A stretch of DNA of 64,000 bases from Bacteroidota bacterium (lineage in GTDB: Bacteria; Bacteroidota; Bacteroidia; Bacteroidales; CAIXZF01). Under the pieces are notes generated by a model. The model was not told the origin of the DNA. It searched no databases and was given only the letters and a program-made list of their open reading frames with translations. Below are positions 41,219-50,658 of this stretch, piece after piece. Location: positions 1-64,000 of the forward strand of contig JAPLDE010000164.1 in NCBI GenBank assembly GCA_026391855.1, in the 5' to 3' direction. Each line of letters opens with the position of its first letter. Positions within the stretch are counted from its first letter, which is position 1. The position numbers and the translations under genes are program-made.

Positions 41219-41383
41219 ATGACAAATGTAAGATGACGGATGTATGATGAAGGATGTCAGATGTCAGATGTCAGATGTCAGATGTCGGATATGTGATGAA
41301 GGATGTCGGATGTGTGATGTAAGATGTAAGATGTGTGATGTAAGATGTAAGATGTAAGATGTGTGATGTAAGATAAAAGTTGT
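41219..41383. repeat. Heptamer array (GATGTAA/GATGTCA/GATGTGT)n
   Basis: Directly visible. Confidence 0.92.
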
Positions 41384-41388
41384 AGTAT

Positions 41389-42609
41389 CTATCTGATTAT
41401 CTGGATCTTTTGGAGAATGTTCTGTTCCGGACAGGGTATGGCCAGGAAATATATTCCCGGAGCAAGAGATGTCAAATCGATCGTGTATGAAGAATTTGTT
41501 AACGTGTTGGTCAACAGTTCTTTATATATCTCTCTGCCACAGATATCGGTTACATGAAGGGTCACATTCTGTTTTGTCAATCCATTGATTTTCAGAGAGA
41601 AAAGACCGTTACCCGGGTTAGGGTAGAGGTCCGCAGAGGCTACGTCAATGGCAGGCTGGATACCTACTCCCGAGGGAGTCCACGACCAGAGATCACCCAG
41701 GAGGGTCGGGTTTCCGTTTCCACAGGTGACATATCCTTTGGCTCCGATGGTAAAGGTGGCGGCGTTTTTCCTGGCGGTGCCCGGGAAATCAGGTTGCTGG
41801 GTCCAGGTATCGGAGGTTGCATTGTACTGCCAGAAATCGGTTAACAGGGTATTGGTATGATCTTCTCCGCCCATGATGAAACCCAGGCCGCCGATGGAAA
41901 AACAGGCGGCGGATATACGGGCGGTTCCGGGGAAGTCTGCTTTCTGCGTCCAGTGGTCGAGTGTCTGGTCATATTCCCATACGTCAGTCAGGAAACCCGC
42001 CGAACCTTTCCCGGAAACGACATATCCCTTGCTGCCAATGGTGAAATATGCACAGGAATTTCTGCCAGTACCCGGAAAATTGGCTTTTGGGATCCAGTTT
42101 CCGCTGATGCCGTTGTATTCATATAAGTCATTAAAGAAGGAGGTTCCAACACTGCCCAGTCCAACATACCCACCAGCGCCGGACATGCTGAAGGCCACCG
42201 CACCGGCCCTTGCAGCACCGGGAAAATTGGTAAGCACCGACCATGCATTCGGAGTGGGATTATAGTTATAGAGCTCCGTAAGTCCCCCATATTGGGTAGA
42301 ACCCGTAGTGATCCATCCCTTACTGTTTAATTCGAAAGAAACCCCGGCAGAAGACCCCACAGGCATGCTTGCCTTGGCAATCCAGGTGTCGCTGGGCGGA
42401 TCGTAACGCATAAGCTGGGAAGTATAGGGTGCCGACTGAAGATTGCCACCGGCTACATAACCATAATCTCCAATGGCAAACCCGGCACTCAGGTCGCGGC
42501 CAAGGGGGGAGCAATCAGCCAGTTGTGTCCAGTAGCCCTGGGCCATAGCCATTGTAAGCGATAAAAAAATAAGGGAAATGAATGAGGTAATTTTCAACAT
42601 AAGGGTCAA
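41389..42609 (-). CDS. Kelch-repeat protein with T9SS sorting domain
   Basis: Repeated FPGTAR..A.FTIG.KGYV.GG / WTQKADFPGT units; C-term DLYPNPGNGLFSLKI..GIYFLAI. Confidence 0.85.
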   Translation of the reverse strand: MTLMLKITSFISLIFLSLTMAMAQGYWTQLADCSPLGRDLSAGFAIGDYGYVAGGNLQSAPYTSQLMRYDPPSDTWIAKASMPVGSSAGVSFELNSKGWITTGSTQYGGLTELYNYNPTPNAWSVLTNFPGAARAGAVAFSMSGAGGYVGLGSVGTSFFNDLYEYNGISGNWIPKANFPGTGRNSCAYFTIGSKGYVVSGKGSAGFLTDVWEYDQTLDHWTQKADFPGTARISAACFSIGGLGFIMGGEDHTNTLLTDFWQYNATSDTWTQQPDFPGTARKNAATFTIGAKGYVTCGNGNPTLLGDLWSWTPSGVGIQPAIDVASADLYPNPGNGLFSLKINGLTKQNVTLHVTDICGREIYKELLTNTLTNSSYTIDLTSLAPGIYFLAIPCPEQNILQKIQIIR

Positions 42610-42782
42610 TTTTTTATGGTGACAAAATGATATGAATTAAAACCATCCGAAGGTAGTAAAATTTTTAATCAAGCTATTGACATCTTTATACGTATGTTAT
42701 AAATTTGGGTGCTATTGGTTATTATACATTTTCATAACGAAAATTTAAGTGCACATAGTAATTAATTATTATCCAATAAATT

Positions 42783-44948
42783 ATGAAGAAATTCTTTTTT
42801 TTCAGTATTATTATGCTTTGCATGATTCAGCGTCCGTATGCTCAGGTTTTCGACACTGCCTGGGCACATAAATTTCAGCATGCCATCGACAGTAATCTGG
42901 CTCTCAATCCTGTACGAGGCTCTTCAGTAGGAATTTATGTCCCCGGGCATGGTCTCTTTCAGCATTCTGATGGTATTGCGTCCACCGGTATTCCTGTAAC
43001 CGCGCAGACGCGATTTGCCATAGGCAGCAATACAAAAGCTTTTGTCGGAACCTTGATGCTTAAACTACAGGAGCAGGGCGTTTTATCCTTAGATGACCAG
43101 CTTCACCAGTGGTTGCCCGCTTTTCCTTATGTCGATTCAACCATCACCATCCGCCGGTTGCTCAAACATGAAAGCGGTTTGTATGATTACTTCAACGATA
43201 ACCCTTCAATATTCGATTCCATTTTGGCGGACACATCCCACTATTGGACACCCTTAGAGGTACTTGCAACCATTGGTCCGCCGCATTTTAAACCTGGTCA
43301 CGGCTACTCGTATTCAAATACCAACTATCTTCTGGCAGGAATGATCATAGAAGCTGCGACAGGAACACCCTGGTGGCAGAAAATGCATGAACTTATCCTC
43401 GACCCCCTGGGCATGACAAATACCTTTTTAGGCGGATTTGAACCCCCAAACGGTCCTGTGGCAAATGAATGGTGGGATACAATGGAAGTAGTCAACACAC
43501 CCATGCCAGCTTTTTATAGTATTGCCAATGCAGCAGGGAGCATTTTCTCAACACCTGAAGACATGACCCACTGGTACTATGAGTTAATGAACGGAACCCT
43601 TCTGACCCAGGATTCCCGACGGCAACTACTTGATCTTGAAGCAACTTCAAATTACGGACTTGGAATTGGGGGCGGATATATCTATTACAATGGATACAGA
43701 TATACTTATAGCCATACCGGTGGCACTATAAGTTCTTTTTCAAACATGAGTTATGATATTGCTTCCCATTCAGTGATTTGTATCCTGACGAATGAGGTTG
43801 CTTCTAATCCGTATGCCCTTTTCAACACGATGTATATCGCTTTCTTAAAGTATTTTCCCAAGATTCCTGATGATGCAGGAATTGCTAAGGTTGTAAAACC
43901 CTGGCTATATTACTGTACAACTTCTGTGGAGCCTGCTGTATGGATTAAAAACAATGGATCTTCCCCTATTTCCGTGGTGGATGTGAACTACCAGGTTGAT
44001 GGCGGAAGTGTTTTTACCTATGCCTGGACAGGCACCCTGGCACCCGGAGCCACCGTTAACCTGATTCTCCCTGCGATGACGGTACCCAACGGATTTCATT
44101 CCTTCCGGGTTTATACCTCTTTGCCAAACGGGACAGCAGATTTATATAACCTGAATGATACATGTTTCAGCAATTTTATAGTAAATGATGCAAACGGCCT
44201 TACCCTCCCGCTTACAGAAGATTTTGAAGGACCGTCTTTTCCCCCGCCGGGTTGGTGTATGGGAGCAGCAAATATATTGCAGTGGGGTAGGACACACCTG
44301 GCTGCTGCCTCAGGTAACTTCTCGGCAGTCAGAAATAACTATCTTGATTGGTGGTCTATAGGATTTTACGACCTCTACATGCCTTTGCTCAATCTGAACT
44401 CCATTAGCAATCCTGTATTGAAGTTTAACTATGCATATTCCTTCATACCTACGTATAATGATGCTCTTAGTATCTCTGTATCAAGTGATTGTGGAATGAA
44501 CTGGTTGCCGGTATTTAGCAAATCCGGTGTTAATCTGGGGACAGTCCCAATAGCTGCCGCACCCTTTTACCCGGATACGATTTCAGAGTGGAGTCCGCAA
44601 AGCATCTCCCTTTCACAGTTTACCGGTAACATCCTTATCCGTTTCCGTAGCCAGAATGCTTACGGAAATCTGCTATACATTGATGATGTTGAAGTTTCAT
44701 CTGTTGCTGGTATGGCTGAAATCACTCAAAACAACGATCTCAAGGTTTATCCCAACCCGGCAAAAAACATCGTCAATGTCAGCGGCATGGAAAGGAATGA
44801 CAATGTTTGCCTGATGGACATGACGGGCAGATTGATAGAATGTAAAAGGAATACAGAAGGACAGTTGCAGTTTGACCTGTCAGCACTTGCCCCGGGAATG
44901 TACCTGATACAGTCGGAAGAGATTGTAAAGAAGGTTTTAAGGTACTAA
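42783..44948 (+). CDS. Serine beta-lactamase-family hydrolase with T9SS sorting domain
   Basis: FAIGSNTKAFVGTLMLKLQEQG (SxxK), YSNTNY (YxN), TYSHTGG; C-term VYPNPAKNIVNVSG. Confidence 0.88.
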   Translation: MKKFFFFSIIMLCMIQRPYAQVFDTAWAHKFQHAIDSNLALNPVRGSSVGIYVPGHGLFQHSDGIASTGIPVTAQTRFAIGSNTKAFVGTLMLKLQEQGVLSLDDQLHQWLPAFPYVDSTITIRRLLKHESGLYDYFNDNPSIFDSILADTSHYWTPLEVLATIGPPHFKPGHGYSYSNTNYLLAGMIIEAATGTPWWQKMHELILDPLGMTNTFLGGFEPPNGPVANEWWDTMEVVNTPMPAFYSIANAAGSIFSTPEDMTHWYYELMNGTLLTQDSRRQLLDLEATSNYGLGIGGGYIYYNGYRYTYSHTGGTISSFSNMSYDIASHSVICILTNEVASNPYALFNTMYIAFLKYFPKIPDDAGIAKVVKPWLYYCTTSVEPAVWIKNNGSSPISVVDVNYQVDGGSVFTYAWTGTLAPGATVNLILPAMTVPNGFHSFRVYTSLPNGTADLYNLNDTCFSNFIVNDANGLTLPLTEDFEGPSFPPPGWCMGAANILQWGRTHLAAASGNFSAVRNNYLDWWSIGFYDLYMPLLNLNSISNPVLKFNYAYSFIPTYNDALSISVSSDCGMNWLPVFSKSGVNLGTVPIAAAPFYPDTISEWSPQSISLSQFTGNILIRFRSQNAYGNLLYIDDVEVSSVAGMAEITQNNDLKVYPNPAKNIVNVSGMERNDNVCLMDMTGRLIECKRNTEGQLQFDLSALAPGMYLIQSEEIVKKVLRY

Positions 44949-45208
44949 ATGATCGGAAGACATTTCTGAAGGGACAACTTAGTGACACATTTCGCGCCAT
45001 CCTTTGAGAACATTGTAGTTAACAGAAAGTCCGCTAGTACAAAAAGATTCACTTTTTTCAAGAAAAGCTGTTTCTATAATATGAAGAACAACCTATTGAG
45101 ATTGTATCATATATTTATGTTAACTCACTCATATTGAAACATTTAACCCGATTATTGTTATATTTATCTCTATTTTACCAGCCTCTTCATTCAGGTAGCA
45201 AATTTGAT

Positions 45209-45239
45209 TTTGTTTTTTTCGCAGGAATATTTACTTTTG
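45209..45239 (+). promoter_or_regulatory. Bacteroidota promoter for tRNA-His
   Basis: TTTG (45209-45212) - N19 - TACTTTTG (45232-45239), exact TTTG/TAnnTTTG match 12 nt before the tRNA. Confidence 0.75.
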
Positions 45240-45250
45240 CAGTTCAAACG

Positions 45251-45323
45251 GTGGATGTAGCTCAGCTGGTTAGAGCGGCGGATTGTGGTTCCGTAGGTCG
45301 TGGGTTCGAACCCCATCTTCCAC
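45251..45323 (+). tRNA. tRNA-His (GTG)
   Basis: GTGGATGTAGCTCAGCTGGTTAGAGCGGCGGATTGTGGTTCCGTAGGTCGTGGGTTCGAACCCCATCTTCCAC; anticodon GTG; G-1 and C73 present. Confidence 0.93.
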
Positions 45324-45336
45324 CCAGCAACCAGAA

Positions 45337-45446
45337 TGCAAGAATGAAAGAATGAAAAGATGGCGAGAATGAAATAATTTTAGCCTTCTTGCATTCTAGC
45401 CTTCTTGCATTCTTGCATTTTCGCATTCTTGCATTATAAGCTCACT
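45337..45446. repeat. Heptamer repeat region with inverted parts (GAATGAAAGAATG / CATTCTTGCATT)
   Basis: aatgcaagaatgaaagaatgaaaag ... cattctagccttcttgcattcttgcattttcgcattcttgcattataagct. Confidence 0.9.
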
Positions 45447-45491
45447 ATTCCGGACAATCCCTCATTCTAGGAATAACCCGTCATCCAACTC

Positions 45492-45977
45492 TTAGCTTTT
45501 CCCGTTCCCATTCAATCCCTTTGCCGTTTTTAGTGCAGTAACAATTACCGATAGAATCTCATTCAATTCCTTTTGAAGATCTTCGAATGAATCTGATTTT
45601 CCGTCAGAAAGTTCATTCAGTATTTCAAGCCAGTAAATAGATTCATCACATTCTTCTTCAACAAAATGCATCTTGCTGATGAAGTCAGCCCGGCTTTTCG
45701 CCCTGCAGGCTGCCCTGTAATTAGCGCCAATTGATGTAGCGCTTCTGACTAACTGCCTGGAAATAGTAGTATTACTGATACCAGATGGTAATTTTTCGCA
45801 TTCTCTGAGTATCCTTATAGCAATTCGCCGGGTTCTAAGTTTCATTACTTCTTTATAATCTTGCATAAACTTTCTTTTCCATATAGATGATTTTTTAGCT
45901 GAAAATGGAAATCTTTTACTCATTTTTTTTTCTTCTTCTAAGCGCGTTTCCATTCTAGCCTTCTCGCATTCTTGCAC
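45492..45977 (-). CDS. Four-helix-bundle (S23 / 23S rRNA intervening-sequence protein-like) protein; true start probably internal
   Basis: MQDYKEVMKLRTRRIAIRILRECEKLPSGISNTTISRQLVRSATSIGANYRAACRAKSRADFISKMHFVEEECDESIYWLEIL. Confidence 0.85.
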   Translation of the reverse strand: MQECEKARMETRLEEEKKMSKRFPFSAKKSSIWKRKFMQDYKEVMKLRTRRIAIRILRECEKLPSGISNTTISRQLVRSATSIGANYRAACRAKSRADFISKMHFVEEECDESIYWLEILNELSDGKSDSFEDLQKELNEILSVIVTALKTAKGLNGNGKS

Positions 45978-46003
45978 TTTTGCACTCTTGCATTAAAAGC
46001 TGG
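45951..46003. repeat. Heptamer repeat, near-direct copy of ~45404-45446
   Basis: cattctagccttctcgcattcttgcacttttgcactcttgcattaaaagct. Confidence 0.88.
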
Positions 46004-46208
46004 CTTATTGCTGTTCATCAATATGAGATAATTCATTCAAATCGAGGCAATTAAACACAATTGTCACAATTGGAACAGTGGTTTTTACAATCGTGCAGAA
46101 AAATCCTTGTTTTTCTATCGAGCGATTCCGGATCAGGAGGGTTTTTCTTTCAGTACAAATGGCGGAAGGATAGCATAAGGATGTCACCTGGAAATTTGGA
46201 ATTCGTAA

Positions 46209-46781
46209 TATCATTCCCAACCGGCAAAGTTTTTCAACGACAACCTTTATAGAACGGTTGAAGACAAACATTCTTCAAAAGAAGATCCCCAGCTCTGGCT
46301 GGCTGCCATGTTCCAGTATTATTGTTTCATCCGGCCAAAGGAACTCAGGTTCCTGACTATAAATGACCTGAACCTGATCGATGGTTCCATCACTGTCCCG
46401 GGAAGCATTTCCAAGAACAACAAGACGCAAACCGTCGTAATCCCCGAACCATTCCTGATCTACCTCAGGAATATGCACCTGGAGAACTACCCGGGCGAAT
46501 ATCATATTGTAACTCCGGATTGCGTCCCAGGTGCCCAGAAAGTGAGCAAGAATTACTTCTGGGTCCGGTTTAAAAAACAGCGGATGGCCATGGGTTTACC
46601 CCAGGACTATAAGTTCTATTCATTTAAACATACAGGTGCAGTGAAGGCCAGTAAATACATTCCTGTCAAGGATTTACAGATGCAGTTGCGGCATCACAGT
46701 CTTGACCAGGTTGATGCTTATTTGAGGCAGATGAAGGCAGTGGAGAGTGAAGCTTTGAGAAATTCTTTTCCATCGATCTGA
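46209..46781 (+). pseudogene. 5'-truncated tyrosine recombinase (copy 2 integrase)
   Basis: Frame reads PAKFFNDNLYRTVEDKHSSKEDPQLWLAAMFQYYCFIRPKELRFL... and ends identically to the intact integrase (DLQMQLRHHSLDQVDAYLRQMKAVESEALRNSFPSI); in-frame stop at 46206-46208, N-terminal half absent. Confidence 0.85.
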
Positions 46782-46868
46782 AAAAAAACTCAATTGAATG
46801 TAAGAGCTATGGAAGACTGTCATATATTTGATTGATATTTTGTAGTTATACAAAGCATTCTATGTCAG

Positions 46869-46899
46869 ATCAATATTAAACCCACGCTTAATAATTGAT
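46869..46899. promoter_or_regulatory. Imperfect inverted repeat between truncated integrase and DUF262 gene
   Basis: atcaatattaa-acccacgc-ttaataattgat. Confidence 0.45.
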
Positions 46900-46926
46900 T
46901 TTTAGAAATCTTCAAGAAACATTAAC

Positions 46927-48846
46927 ATGAAAGCAGTAGAAACAACATTTGCAGCACTCTTCCAGACTGAAGGTAATCAATGGCATTACCATATACCGAA
47001 GTTTCAACGTGAGTACACTTGGGGCAAATCAAACTGGAGTAAATTGATTGAGGATATTTATGAAAATGATCCTGGTCATTATATGGGTTCTGTGATTTGT
47101 GTAAATGATCATGCTGAATTAGGACCGCTTGATGAATTAATTTCCGAATTAGTTGATGGTCAACAAAGGTTCACTACAGTGTCTTTGCTGCTTATGGCCA
47201 TTTACAAAAAGTATAAATTTATTCTACCTATTGAAGATGAGGATCTTCTTGGAGATGAGGATTATAAAGAGACATTGACAAGTATTCGTAAGAAATTAAT
47301 TAAACGAAACAAAATTCTTCCTGCTGGGAAGATCCCTTTTGGAGGTTATAAAGATAACGGACATGTTTATTTTCTACGTGTACAACCATCCAGTCAATTT
47401 AATAATCTGGAAGATTACCGGTATATTTTAAGTGAACTTGAACTTATTGGAAAAGTTGATAGACCAAAGAATTGTGGTAACAGGTTGATTTATAAGACGT
47501 ATATCTATTTTGTAAATCAGATACCTGAGGATAGAAAGGGACTTGATGAATTAATTGATAGAATAAACCGATTAAGTTTTATTCATATTTCAGAAGCTAG
47601 TCAATCAAAGGCATTTACTCTTTTTGAAACCTTGAACTACCGAGGGGTGCCATTGACTGCCATTGATATTATTAAAAACAAGATGCTTTCTACAATGGAG
47701 AGAAAGCATAATGTCAATATTGACCTATCTTTTGAGAAATGGCAAGAACTACTTAAAAATCTTCCTTCTCATGAGGATCAGGATAGATTCTTAAGGCAAT
47801 TCTATAATGCATTTAAGCACACAGCAAAAATCAAGGTTGATAAAGTTCCGAAAGCTACAAGCAGTACTCTAATCAAAATTTATGAGTCGCTTATTCATAA
47901 AAATGCTCAATGGATTTTCAATGAATTAATAGAAAAGGCAGAGATTTATAACCAACTCATTGAGCCAGAAGAATATAAAGAAACGCCATTAGTTAGAGCA
48001 TTGGTCGATTTAAGCAGGATTAGCGCCTCGGCAGCTTATACTTTTCTTCTTTATTTATTCTCTTTGGATGAGGAACAATTGGAATCAAAAGACCTCAAAT
48101 TGAAAGTAGTTAATCTTTTTTGCAAATACTACTTTCGGAGAAACGTGACGGATTTTCCTAATACCAGAGATATTGATGCAATAAATATTGATCTTATTGA
48201 AAAATGTGCTCATTCACTGGCAAAACATGAAGTGCTTACCTATGAAGCCATTGAATCATGGCTTCTAAAAGGGAGAGGAAAGCCTTCTAATCTTGAGACC
48301 CTTGTTGAATATTTGTCAGATAATTTATATTACTCGAATGAAGGAATGGCAAGATATGTTCTTGCAAAATTAGATGAAACAGCCCATACTCGAGAATATA
48401 AACCTGAATTATGGGAACGGAATGAAAAAGGTATCTTTGTTTGGACAGTGGAGCATGTTTTCCCCCAAGGAAAAAACATACCTAAGGAATGGGTGAAAAT
48501 GATTGCCAATGGTAATGTGGAAAAAGCAAGTGAAATCCAGGATGAATGGGTCCATTGTATTGGCAATTTAACACTAAGTGGCTATAACTCAAAGCTTTCA
48601 AATTATTCTTTTGATAAAAAGCAGGCAAAAGCAGAAGCAAATATTTTTGGGAAAAAGCTAAAAATTGGGTACCAAAATGGTTTAGCTATCAATAATATTG
48701 AATTTGAGGTTGGTAAAAGAAGCTATTCATTGGCAACAACACCTAGTTGGACTGCTCAATTGATTAAAGCCAGAAATGATAGAATGGTTGAGCTGTTAGC
48801 AAAACTATTCTCCTTCAAAGGTGAAAGGTATATTCCAACACCATAG
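46927..48846 (+). CDS. DUF262 / DUF1524 protein (GmrSD-like, putative modified-DNA nuclease)
   Basis: YHIPKFQREYTWGKSNW, LVDGQQRFTTVSLL (DUF262); EHVFPQGKNIP...HCIGNLTLSGYNSKLSNYSFDKKQ (DUF1524 HNH-like). Confidence 0.88.
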   Translation: MKAVETTFAALFQTEGNQWHYHIPKFQREYTWGKSNWSKLIEDIYENDPGHYMGSVICVNDHAELGPLDELISELVDGQQRFTTVSLLLMAIYKKYKFILPIEDEDLLGDEDYKETLTSIRKKLIKRNKILPAGKIPFGGYKDNGHVYFLRVQPSSQFNNLEDYRYILSELELIGKVDRPKNCGNRLIYKTYIYFVNQIPEDRKGLDELIDRINRLSFIHISEASQSKAFTLFETLNYRGVPLTAIDIIKNKMLSTMERKHNVNIDLSFEKWQELLKNLPSHEDQDRFLRQFYNAFKHTAKIKVDKVPKATSSTLIKIYESLIHKNAQWIFNELIEKAEIYNQLIEPEEYKETPLVRALVDLSRISASAAYTFLLYLFSLDEEQLESKDLKLKVVNLFCKYYFRRNVTDFPNTRDIDAINIDLIEKCAHSLAKHEVLTYEAIESWLLKGRGKPSNLETLVEYLSDNLYYSNEGMARYVLAKLDETAHTREYKPELWERNEKGIFVWTVEHVFPQGKNIPKEWVKMIANGNVEKASEIQDEWVHCIGNLTLSGYNSKLSNYSFDKKQAKAEANIFGKKLKIGYQNGLAINNIEFEVGKRSYSLATTPSWTAQLIKARNDRMVELLAKLFSFKGERYIPTP

Positions 48847-48888
48847 AATACACAATCTTAAGCACAGATAACGAATTGGTTGTCAAAA

Positions 48889-50655
48889 CTACACTGTCCA
48901 CGCCTTCACCTTCGCCGGCTTAATGGCATTATTTGTTACTGTGAAGTTGATCTCGTCCAGGATAAAATTGCAATTCAAAGCCCGGTATTTCCTGGTGAAG
49001 TCCAGGGCAAACAGTTCGGCAGGAGTGAACAGCTTGGTAAGTTCAACCTGCCGACTTCTTTTTCTCCATTCCAGCCAGTCCTTCCAGAAACACTGATACA
49101 AACCCTGCAAAGGCCAGCGCGCTGTCTGGCCGTCCCCGTCCCACCGGAGCGAATACTTGGCATCCTGATATGGGGCACCATAATATCGGTAATTATATGA
49201 GGTACCCTGGGGATAAGTGTCTCCGTTGGTGGCTGTGGCCATACCCCTGTAAAACATGAGCCTGAGGGCAAAAGGAGCATATTCAGCCCCAGCCACGATA
49301 GGCTTATCAGCAAAGTTGCCCTTTTGGCCGGTGAAAGGTGTTGCCCATTGCCAGGCATTGATGAAGTATCCCTGGAACTGATGCATGTCACTGATCAGGG
49401 AACCGATATCACCCTCGACTTTTAGGGTATCACCGGTACCTACAAGATAGTTTTGCAGGTTGTAGCTCAGGAACTGCCACGAACCGGCACCGGTGCCCGG
49501 GTCCATCTCGTAGATGTACCATTTATCTTCATCAACCACGTAACCCAGGGTTGCATGATCGGCTGTGGGAGGCAGCCAGGTGAAGTACATCACATTGATC
49601 ACCGGACTATCCTTATACTTTTGCAGATCACTGACCTTGCTTTTCCAATACTCATCCTGGTCGTCGCCCTTCATCACGAATTTGTAATCCTCTATGGGAT
49701 CATCCAGGATCACCTTGTAATCCGGGTCAACATTCCGGCTGAAGTCAACCACTTCCTGGGAGGTGATCACATCTTTCCGGGATACCAGGTTGACCTCTTT
49801 ACGATAGTAATTGAAGTAAAGGTCAACCCCGAAAGGTACCCGGAGATTGATGAAGAAATCCGGGATCTTCAGGTTCGGAAGGTGGTTCTTCAGGTTGATG
49901 TAAGCGTAATAATTGTTCCCGGAGACTTTGCAGACATTGGGATTATAGATACTCAGGCTTTGCAATTCTGCATCTTCAGTGAAGATGTTACGCTTGATGG
50001 TATACTTGCTTTCAGCGAAAATCTTCTCAATCACAGCTGCCAGGTAAGGGAAAGGAGTGATGCACTTAGAATTGATAATGTGACCACCCCAGGAATGGAA
50101 GATCAGTGAGTTCTGGTAAGGTCCGTAACCATTGCTATTGGCGTCATTCCAGCTGTTATCCCAGTATGTATCCTTGTACATGCCCCGGTTGAGAACCGGG
50201 AAGATCACGAACTTACTTTGCGGAAATGGTTGGGTAAGCGTATTATAAAGGTACATAGGCTCATAATCGTGAGCCATTTGCCAGGTCTCATCCGGGAACT
50301 GAAGATCAGTAAGCAACTTATCACGGTTGAGTGAAAGAAAATCTCCACGCCCTACTTTCACATAGGCTTCTATTTCTCCGGCTGTAGTTTGCTTGATCCG
50401 GATGGTATCGCCCGGAAGCCGGATGCCATTGAAGAAATGTTCAAATGGCAGATCAACTGCCGGCATGTTGGCATTGGAAAGCCTTCCAGGAAAGCCAAAT
50501 ACTGACCGGTTACGGATGGTATTCGGCAGCTTGAAAGGAAACGAAGCAGACCATTCCATACCATCATTCGGATCAAACATAGGATTCTTCAGCCGGAATG
50601 ACAAGCTGATGTTGTCAGTGTCGATGGGACTGCCGTTGACTTTTGCTGTGTACAT
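48889..50655 (-). CDS. Phage tail / baseplate-like protein (copy 2)
   Basis: 588 aa, homolog of 8618-10384. Confidence 0.6.
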   Translation of the reverse strand: MYTAKVNGSPIDTDNISLSFRLKNPMFDPNDGMEWSASFPFKLPNTIRNRSVFGFPGRLSNANMPAVDLPFEHFFNGIRLPGDTIRIKQTTAGEIEAYVKVGRGDFLSLNRDKLLTDLQFPDETWQMAHDYEPMYLYNTLTQPFPQSKFVIFPVLNRGMYKDTYWDNSWNDANSNGYGPYQNSLIFHSWGGHIINSKCITPFPYLAAVIEKIFAESKYTIKRNIFTEDAELQSLSIYNPNVCKVSGNNYYAYINLKNHLPNLKIPDFFINLRVPFGVDLYFNYYRKEVNLVSRKDVITSQEVVDFSRNVDPDYKVILDDPIEDYKFVMKGDDQDEYWKSKVSDLQKYKDSPVINVMYFTWLPPTADHATLGYVVDEDKWYIYEMDPGTGAGSWQFLSYNLQNYLVGTGDTLKVEGDIGSLISDMHQFQGYFINAWQWATPFTGQKGNFADKPIVAGAEYAPFALRLMFYRGMATATNGDTYPQGTSYNYRYYGAPYQDAKYSLRWDGDGQTARWPLQGLYQCFWKDWLEWRKRSRQVELTKLFTPAELFALDFTRKYRALNCNFILDEINFTVTNNAIKPAKVKAWTV

Positions 50656-50658
50656 CGA

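Noticed and set aside
16000-44000. Insertion sequences in the host segment
   Set aside because: No transposase ORF or paired terminal inverted repeats recognised
45134-45355. 73-aa ORF spanning tRNA-His
   Set aside because: Overlaps a clear tRNA and its promoter; coding unlikely
45492-45977. Diversity-generating retroelement (Avd-like four-helix bundle)
   Set aside because: No reverse transcriptase and no template/variable repeat pair; fits the S23 family better
46005-46271. 88-aa - strand ORF beside truncated integrase
   Set aside because: No signal or domain; lies over rearranged sequence
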